From assembly GCA_034770075.1 (NCBI GenBank), contig CM068385.1, forward strand, positions 46,274,721 to 46,338,720: 64,000 nt of DNA, given 5' to 3'. This document shows, one piece after another, positions 57,085 to 64,000 of the stretch. A model generated the notes under the pieces. It was not told the DNA's origin, searched no databases, and worked only from the letters and a program-made list of their open reading frames with translations. The number at the start of each line of letters is the position of its first letter. Position 1 is the first letter of the stretch. The DNA comes from Aralia elata. Its lineage: Eukaryota > Streptophyta > Magnoliopsida > Apiales > Araliaceae. The translations under genes and the position numbers were made by a program.

Positions 57085-57637
57085 ATTTTTAGTAATTTGT
57101 TAGGAATATCTAATGTTAAAAAGGAAACAAGAGAAAGAGGGCATTTTTTTTCTTTTGCTCTTGTTAAGGAGTATAAGGGAACTTTCTTTTGAGAGGTAAG
57201 GGAAATGAAAAGAAAGTTGGTTACCACCCCTTCGGTTTGTTTGGATAAAGGATTAATGGTGCCTTAAAAAAAGATTAGAAAAAGTGTCGCCAAAGACGGA
57301 AAATATATTCCTACTTTGTAATAATTATTCTATTATTTACGTTGATTGATTTTTAGCTCTCTAGTGCTGCTGACTATTTGTTTGAAGAGTTTGTATAACT
57401 AATATACTTTGCTTGATTTGAAATTGGCTGATTTTTATTGTGTGTTTTGCGTGTGTATGTAGCCTTTTCAGTGCGAAAATTGAATTAACATTTTATCTGT
57501 TTTTATTCTCTTCCCCTCTCCCAGTATCCTTATATTGTGTATCCTAACAAATGGTATTGTACGAGTAACTCAAGGGAATTATCACCATCATTGTGAATTT
57601 TAGTAAGCATTGGTAGATAATAAGACAAATACTAATG
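57085..57637. other. MACPF intron 1, middle part
   Basis: AT-rich intron sequence; nothing recognised. Confidence 0.5.
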
Positions 57638-59930
57638 ATGTGCTTAGTAGGATGTTTACTCGTACTGAAGAGAGGGGATTGGTTGAAGGTTGTAATGTTG
57701 GTAGATATGAGGTGAGAGTTTCCAATTTACAAAGTCTCTAAAATGATAGCATTATGTTCCTTTTTGAAGGGAAGGGGCTTAAGAATGTCCTCACAGTTCT
57801 ACTGTTCTTTGAGTATAGTTCTGGTCTTAAGGTGAATTTCTCTAGATGTAGTCTCGCATGTTAATTTGTAGGCTTGGTCATTGGCTGAGTATGCGTCTTT
57901 GGTAGGTTGTGCAATCTAGGAGCTGCCTATTACCTATTTAGGGGTTCCTTTAGGAGGCATATTTTTTTAGGATGGGGTGGTAGAAAGGGTTACAAAGTGC
58001 TTGGGTGCATGGAAGGGTGCTGTTTTCTCTCTTGGAGGGAGGATTCATTCCTGCCTTTCGAGTATCCATACCAATTATCTGTCTCTTTCTAAGCTTCTGC
58101 TAGGTGTAGCAGATGCTCCAGAGGGGAGTATGAGGCAGTTTCTCTGGGCATGGGTGGAAGCATGGATCAATTTCTGTTTCAAGTATTTCGTTAATTTTCT
58201 TGAAAAGGAAACGTTTCGGTAAAGTTTTGAATGTTTGGTCATATTTCAATTAATTTCGCATAAGTATTGATCGTTTCATTTGTTTTGTATGCAAACTTTT
58301 TGAACTTTTTGAGCTTTATTCCATGGGCAGAAGAGGAGGAGAAGAGAGATCACTTGGTGGGTTGGGGTGCTTCTTGTAGTCCTAAGGGGGGTATAGGGAC
58401 GAGGAATTTTGTGTCTAAGAAGTTAAGTGATACTCTTGCAAAAGAAAGCAACAACTTTTTTTTCCTTCTAATTCTCTACTGTCCTTTTAGGTTATTAGGC
58501 TCCAACAATCAGCTGGATATATTCTAAATGTGTTTCTTTTAATTTAAAAGATCACTTGCTCGACATGTGAGTCACTGACGTTAGTTCATTTATGTCTTTT
58601 TACTATAATAGGGAAATCCTAGGGCTGATGGGTTAGCTAAATATAGCTTCCAGTTCTTGGTACTTCTATTCAGATTACATATTGTGGTACTCTTGGGCTG
58701 TTAGTTCCCTTGCAACTGTATTATGTTGTATTCCCGTCTAATTATTGTTAAGATTTGCTATATTTTCTGTTATTTATCCTTAATCCTTCTAGTTGTAAAT
58801 TGCACCCAGTGTAGTAGCATTATTAGTTGCAGACTTTTGGCTACTTTGCTGCATCATTGTCACTCGTGAGTAATTCTCATCGGAGAATAATTCTCATTGG
58901 GATAGAGTGATCTGAAGCAACTTTGGCCTTCATCAGAATGAGTGGGATGCGAACCTCACTCATGCTGCAGTCACTTATTCGAAATGAAAGTTCATCTTAA
59001 AAGGATTTGGCTCTTGTTACATTTGATCAAGTTCTAGGAAGAACATTGGTTAGGGGAGGCTGCTATTAAAATTATACCTACAATTTTTTGTTTGTCTTCT
59101 CTTCTTAATCCTCCGGTTTCTAGTTTATGGTTACCACGGGGCATTCGTTCTCTTGGAATTCCACATTTTCCATGAATTTAATGTTAAGGGGGTTTGAGGA
59201 TGTCTGTTCTCTTCTTCTCTCTGCATGCTCTTGCTCTTTCTCTTTCTCACTGGATAGGGTTTGGTGTAACAACTCGAGCTGAAACTTGAGTTCAAAGATC
59301 AGGGCTGATGGGTTAGCTATAAATACTCTTCTATAGTTGGCTCCTGTCTTTCGCTTTCTTACTCTTCGTCAACGTCCTCTCGTTTTCCTCTCTCCACCTG
59401 TATTATGAAAGCTAAGGTTCCCTCAAAGATCGAGGCGTTTGTATGGTCTTTTGTTTATGGAAAGGTTCAACTGAATGATTTGTGGCCGAGAAGTAGACCT
59501 GAAAAGCTCGTGCCTGGATACTTGTATTATGTGCAGGGAAAGTTCGAAATCCCTTGCTCATTGTTTGCGCAGTTTGTTTAGGCTTGGGTCTGTCCTTTAC
59601 TTGCTGATTTCTGCAGATCGGATTTAGAGGTTTTGGTCGGAGGAAGGATGAAAATATTTTACTGCTATTTGTGGTGTTTGCTCTCTGTTGGGAATTATGG
59701 ACCAAATGCGATGCGAGAATTTTGCTGATATTTATGTCGTCTCATTTTGGCTTCTCTTTGGGCGATGATATGGGGACTTTCCAGGGGTTGCTATCTATGA
59801 TATTCATAGGGATTGGGGTGTTGTCCTATGTTAAGTACGTGTATTTTTCCTACTTTCCACTGTATTCTTTTTTGGGTGGTCATGTCTCTATTTCCTTTAA
59901 TAAAATTATCCCATTATCTAAGTAAATAAA
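57638..59930 (+). mobile_element. Second LINE, heavily decayed, with internal insertion
   Basis: 5'-truncated. Readable pieces in order: NDVLSRMFTRTEERGLVEGC (57640), LLFFEYSSGLKVNFSRCS (57800), ITYLGVPLGG (57930), DAPEGSMRQFLWAW (58107), EEEEKRDHLVGWGASCSPKG (58330), SNFGLHQNEWDANLTHA (58915) and KVPSKIEAFVWSFVYGKVQL (59413). These are C-terminal RT and zf-RVT pieces of the same LINE type as at 53997. About 170 unrelated bases (58155-58325) interrupt it after FLWAW. Confidence 0.75.
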
Positions 59931-60085
59931 ACGGACAAATGCCAAGTGTTTGTAATTTTTTTTAAAGCATTGTAGCAACTGGAGCCAATTGATTTAAATA
60001 CCATTCTTGATTAAAAAAGAAGAAGTATCTCTGTAATCTAGATATTGTGCTGTGCTTGATCCATTTGTATTTGTTATTCCTTTAG

Positions 60086-60324
60086 ATGTCAGAGCAATTC
60101 AATCAGGAAGTATCTCTTTCTAGTAAAATTCCAACAGGCCATTTCAATGCTGCATTTGAATTCACTGGGTGTTGGCAGAAGGACGCTGCCAATACAAAAA
60201 CCCTCGCTCTTGATGGGGTCTTCATCACAATTTATAGTATTGCATTAGAAAAATCCCAAATAACTCTATGCGATCATATTAAAGAAGCCGTCCCTTCGTC
60301 ATGGGATCCTGCGGCATTGGTGAG
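60086..60324 (+). CDS. MACPF-domain protein, exon 2
   Basis: Acceptor CCTTTAG precedes ATGTCAGAG; the ATG is an internal Met. 239 nt encode MSEQFNQEVSLSSKIPTGHF, then FEFTGCWQKDAANTKTLALD, GVFITIYSIALEKSQ and SSWDPAALV, and end in phase 2 at GTGAG before donor GTGAGT. This is the start of the MACPF fold. The signature motif and the rest of the protein would follow in exon 3, which was not found before 64000. With exon 1 this gives about 166 codons, roughly a quarter of a usual family member. Confidence 0.9.
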
Positions 60325-61149
60325 GTGAGTTAGATTGCTTTGTATTTACTGAGTTTTTTTTTGGTGTACTTTCTGCTTTGTTTGATATTTTCATTCTCGA
60401 CTTTCTTTTCACTTGCTGATTGGTTCTTTACCCATTATAGCCTTAACGTAGCAATATTTTGAGTTATGGTTTTCGATGTAGACCAAGGATGGAAGAAAGG
60501 ATTAAAGGGGATTATAAGATGATGAATAAGCTAAAAAATCAAAAAAACACAGCTTAATTTAATAATAATCAATCACTAAATATATTAAAATGATAGTGTC
60601 ATCACTTTATATAGGACAATAAGAAAATCTTAAACTCAACGTCCAAGTAAAATCTAATTAAATAAGAAAACAAAATCCTAACAATATCGACTCTAATTTA
60701 AAGCTCTAGAATATTCTACCTAATATAACAAAATCTAACTAATAATTACAATCTCTTTATCTCTAAATAATAGACAAAATATTTAATAACAATACTCTTA
60801 AATTTCTCTTTCCCCCATCATTCTCTCCTCCAATGGAGAAAACTAGTTCTCGAGTTTTGAAATGGTGAAAATTTGATGACTGCGACAAGTCAAGAGTCAA
60901 AAAGGAAGTTTTATTTATTTTATGAAAGTTTTGCTATGTTTAATTTTGAGAAGATGTAATTATTTATTTATTTATTTATTAGTAGGGATTTAGGATATTT
61001 GTATTTATTAGGAAAAATTATTATTTGGTTAGGGTATTTTAGTTGTTTAATACTTTTACTGTTTCTAAAGTAATATAAGGGTTTTGAGTCTTTTAAAATA
61101 GTAAGTATTTCGCACAAGATAATTATTGAACAAATCATTGGAATATTCC
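60325..61149. other. MACPF intron 2, 5' part
   Basis: AT-rich. It contains one member (60758-60826) of a repeat pair listed separately and a TTTA microsatellite near 60963-60982. No exon seen. Confidence 0.6.
60758..60826. repeat. Diverged direct repeat, copy 1
   Basis: ATCTCTAAATAATAGACAAA through AATACTCTTAAATTTCTCTT and CCCATCA. It matches 61632-61698 with a few substitutions and a one-base shift. Confidence 0.8.
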
Positions 61150-61628
61150 TCTTTGACACGGACACATACACGACACGATACGTGACACGGGATATTGCAT
61201 TTTTCAAAAAAATAAGATACGATACGTCTGGGACACGTTCAATTATATATATATGTTTTTAATAATATAAATGTATTTTTTACAATAAATAAATTTAATA
61301 TTAATAGAGCATGATAAAAACTTGGAACAAAATAATAAGAAACACAAACACATTGCATAATAAATATCTTAAAGTTACATAATAATGTTCAAACTTTCAA
61401 GGCATAAAATAACCCTACTTTTATATTGCAATTTTTTTTAAATTTTTTTTGACCCCAGGCGCGTCCTCTAGTGTGTCGCGATGTGTCCGAGGCGAGTCCC
61501 AACATGTCCGAGGTGTGTTCAAGCTTTAAAAAAAAGAAAAAAAAAGTGGAGCTCGCGGACACGTTTTGGGTGCATGTCCGAGGTGTGTCGGACACAAATT
61601 CGTGGCCCTTCGGAAAGTGTCCGTGCTT
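61150..61628. mobile_element. Possible TIR DNA transposon with GACACG/GTGTCC motifs
   Basis: The left end TTGACACGGACACATACACG and the reversed right end GCACGGACACTTTCC share ACGGACAC; both subterminal regions are full of CACG/GTGTCCGAGG words. The candidate flanking duplication (TTCCT...) is imperfect. A related fragment occurs at 63285-63372. Confidence 0.4.
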
Positions 61629-61631
61629 CCT

Positions 61632-61698
61632 AGTCTCTAAATAATAACACAAACTATTTAATAGCAATACTCTTAATTTTCTCTTTCCCTCATCAGTT
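61632..61698. repeat. Diverged direct repeat, copy 2
   Basis: Second copy of the 60758 repeat, starting just after the GACACG element. Confidence 0.8.
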
Positions 61699-62338
61699 TT
61701 TGAGTTTGATTCATTCTAGGATACGTTTGGGTAATTTGAATTATGGGCTTTTAAAGCTGGATGGGACGATTAAAACAATAGATTATTAAAGGCAAGAGAC
61801 ACAGTTTGGGAGGATCCTTTTACACATAAAATAAATTCCTTCTTTGTCATCATGTAATATATATTTCTATTTATATATGTATATATACATGGGGGATGAT
61901 CCACATTCAAAGTTGGATGGGATCCCCATTCATCCAACCTTAATCCTAGCCGTACCTTATGTGATCCAAAGGTTTTATATTAGCCCAATCCGCATAATAA
62001 TTATTAGGAGCCAAAATAACTATTATGCGGAGCCAGGCCCACATGCCAATTTACCTGAATGACCCCAGATGAGATATTAGTCCTACCGCATGACTGTTAT
62101 GCGGTAAGTACTTCCTACGGATGGTACATGGCACCGCATCCGTAGTACACTAAACCCCAAAAGAAGTCCGTAACCTGAAGACCTAAAGAAGAGAGGTATT
62201 TTCATTATCTTATTCAATTCATCCCCGATTGGAGATTTCTAGGGTTTCTGGTTTGATCTTCGATTTCTCTATTCACAAAACGCCGGTTCCTCTTATCTCT
62301 GGATTTTGTTCTTATATCTGAGCACCAGCAGCATTGTC

Positions 62339-62527
62339 TCTGCGTAAATGTTCGTAATTTTGCCCTAATTTCATATATGTTAACTTTTTTGTCTTCAGAT
62401 TATATGTGGATTAGTTTATTTTATGGGCTGGCCTCTTGATTTTATGATATGGTGTATAAAGTAGTTATGTATAGATGGGTTTTGCTAATTTGATTGGTTT
62501 TTTCCTTTTTTTAAGTTGGGTTTCAGG
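62339..62527 (+). other. Possible captured intron in the MULE
   Basis: Starts GTAAATGTTCG after a CT-rich UTR-like exon (ATTCATCCCCGATTGG ... GCATTGTCTCTGC), is T-rich, and ends TTGGGTTTCAG before GAGCAAAG. This is the look of a plant 5'-UTR intron. Confidence 0.4.
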
Positions 62528-62635
62528 AGCAAAGAATTAGTGGTGTAATGGTGGATTAGAGGTGTTGTATTGCTGGGGTTTTGTTTTTTGTGGGTTTAGT
62601 TTTGGATAAACTGGAAAATTTGAAAAGAGTGACTG

Positions 62636-62770
62636 ATGAGGAAGAAGAGAAAAGGAAGTGAATTATTGTGCCCAAATCAAACAGATGCTTTGGAATCAAC
62701 CTGTAATTCGGTATATGCGGTAGGTACTTGCTCCTTATTTGAACCTATACCATCCGCAAGACTATTATGA
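62636..62770 (+). CDS. Possible chimeric ORF in the MULE
   Basis: 44 codons. MRKKRKGSELLCPNQTDALE is followed within a few residues by sequence derived from the right inverted repeat, ending SARLL and TGA. The basic N terminus after a putative spliced leader is the reason to note it. No family recognised; it may be meaningless. Confidence 0.3.
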   Translation: MRKKRKGSELLCPNQTDALESTCNSVYAVGTCSLFEPIPSARLL

Positions 62771-62790
62771 GGAGCAAGTACCTACCGCAT
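62714..62790. repeat. Perfect-arm hairpin inside the right MULE inverted repeat
   Basis: ATGCGGTAGGTACTTGCTCC at 62714 and its complement GGAGCAAGTACCTACCGCAT at about 62771-62790, loop near 37 bases. Confidence 0.85.
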
Positions 62791-63004
62791 AAAAATCCTG
62801 TGGTAGGATTAATATCTCATCCGGGGGCCATTCAGATAAATTGTCATGTGGGTTCGGCTCCGATAATAGTTATTTTGACTCTTAATAACTATTATGCAGA
62901 TTGACTAAAATAAAACCTTTGGATCACATAAGGGACGACTAGGATTAGGTTGGATGGATGGGGGATCCCATCCAACTTTGGATGTGGATCATCCCCCTAT
63001 ATAC

Positions 63005-63010
<6 letters not shown>

Positions 63011-63040
<30 letters not shown>
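63011..63040. repeat. (TA)n microsatellite beside the MULE
   Basis: About fifteen TA repeats immediately right of the 9-bp duplication. Confidence 0.9.
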
Positions 63041-63042
<2 letters not shown>

Positions 63043-64000
63043 TCCTTCATTTAGGTTTTACATCCACTCTTTTGTGGTGTTAACATCCACATCTTGTTAT
63101 GAATTTCAATTTAGCAAATGCTCCTGAATAATATTTTTCAGTGTCTATTAATTTAGCATTCCTTGCGTGAAGGCTGGATTTAAAGTTGAATGGAATTTAA
63201 TGTCAAAAGTATATGGTAAAAGTATATTCAAATTTAATATAAAAAAGACACCATAGAGGTACAACCTAGGAAGAACATATAGGGATACATGACACGAATT
63301 TGACAAAATACGTGACACGGGACACAATATTTATCCAAGAAACAGGATACGATGCGTTGGGTGGTACGCGAAGCTTTATATGTATTTTTTAAACTTTTAA
63401 TGCATTAAATAATTTTAACAAGTTCATCAACCCCGTGCGAAGCACGGGCGGTATGGATAATGGTTTATTATACTATTAAATTGATAAATATTAATTAGGA
63501 TTTTGAGAAGATAATTGTAGTTATTAGATTATTAAATATTTATTCAAATCATAAATACTGAATTATATATTATAGGTTACTTCGATCAATTATTAAGCTA
63601 AACATAAAATAAATTTAGTTTTATTTAAGTTTGTAATGGAATTCTATATTAGCGTATATATTGACAAAATTTACTTTAAATTCTATTCCGAATAGAAGTA
63701 TGAAACTCAAGGTATAATAAGTTTTAATTTAGTTATGACAATTAGTTAGTAATGAATTCACTATAACTTTTCAACTAATTTTACAGTTATTATGTTTTAA
63801 ATATATTCACATATATTATTATTTATTAATCCAATTTATCGTGTGATGTGATATAATTTCAAGTTTTAATAAATTTAGGTAATACATAGTATAATATGTT
63901 ATATTATCTTAAACATAAATTTGTGATAAAATTTTTTTATAATTAAATTGGTAAAATCAAAAATAAATATTCTTTTAGAAGTTACTTTTTTTTTTATTAG
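63041..64000. other. MACPF intron 2 or downstream sequence, window end
   Basis: AT-rich. It holds a fragment related to the GACACG element (63285-63372) and a 17-bp perfect palindromic word CCCGTGCGAAGCACGGG (63432-63448). No MACPF exon was recognised on the plus strand. Confidence 0.5.

Larger units (their letters stand above)
61891..62997. mobile_element. Mutator-like element (Pack-MULE candidate), 1107 bp
   Basis: Perfect 9-bp duplication TATATACAT at 61882-61890 and 62998-63006. Long terminal inverted repeats of about 240 bp start GGGGGATGATCCACAT and share GGATGGGATCCCC, CTTATGTGATCCAAAGGTTTT and CAAAATAACTATTAT blocks at roughly 85-90 percent identity by eye. The long inverted repeats and 9-bp duplication are diagnostic for Mutator-like elements. 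The unique middle (about 62150-62705) looks like host gene 5' sequence. No transposase. Confidence 0.92.

Noticed and set aside
61150..61628. Firm assignment of the GACACG element to hAT or MULE
   Set aside because: Flanking duplications of 8 or 9 bp are imperfect, so it is left as a low-confidence DNA transposon.

Overview
This is nuclear DNA of a flowering plant, probably a eudicot. The evidence is a spliced host gene of a plant-specific MACPF family, AT-rich intergenic sequence, and every major class of plant transposable element. There is no bacterial, organellar or viral signature. About 50 kb of the 64 kb is LTR retrotransposon sequence stacked as insertions within insertions. Most boundaries could be fixed to the base from target-site duplications (TSDs) and TG...CA ends.

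Region 1 (1-13521) is the 5' two-thirds of a minus-strand Ty3/gypsy element of Tat type (element D). It has its 5' LTR at 13035-13521, gag, protease, RT, two RNase H-like regions, integrase, and an antisense spliced extra ORF at the left edge. Two solo LTRs interrupt it: F (4835-8795, TSD AATAC) and E (9095-10406, TSD TCTTT).

Region 2 (14266-51801) is a 37.5 kb tower built on one Ty1/copia element, B (minus strand, about 8.1 kb once the inserts are subtracted, TSD TGACT/CGACT). Inside B sit: solo LTR G (17231-19347, TSD CTCCC); a nearly intact second copia, A (21278-42124, TSD AGGAC); a solo LTR of the A family (43167-44988, TSD GAAAA); a solo Tekay/Del-like LTR, H (45387-48335, TSD TCAAC); and a Helitron (49432-51087). 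The 5' LTR of A is itself split by an 11.5 kb chromodomain-bearing Ty3/gypsy element C of Tekay/Del type (29386-40930, TSD TTTAA). C carries an extra coiled-coil ORF upstream of gag.

Region 3 (51802-64000) is host sequence. A MACPF-domain gene starts at 51962, only 155 bp from the right end of the tower. Its exon 1 (51962-52222) and exon 2 (60086-60324) are separated by a 7.9 kb intron holding an internally inverted LINE, a hAT-like element with an 8-bp TSD (55644-57084) and a second decayed LINE. Intron 2 runs off the window and contains a Mutator-like element with a perfect 9-bp TSD (61891-62997) that appears to have captured a 5' UTR, an intron and a start codon.

Recurring theme: several unrelated retroelements (C, E, F, G, and the leader of A) each carry a short cluster of GC-rich palindromic repeats in otherwise AT-rich DNA, and H carries tandem arrays instead. 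In the three Tekay/Del-like LTRs (F, C, H) these arrays lie between a plausible splice donor and a plausible acceptor, which suggests an intron inside the LTR. These are the most unusual observations here. No wholly new multi-gene system was found.
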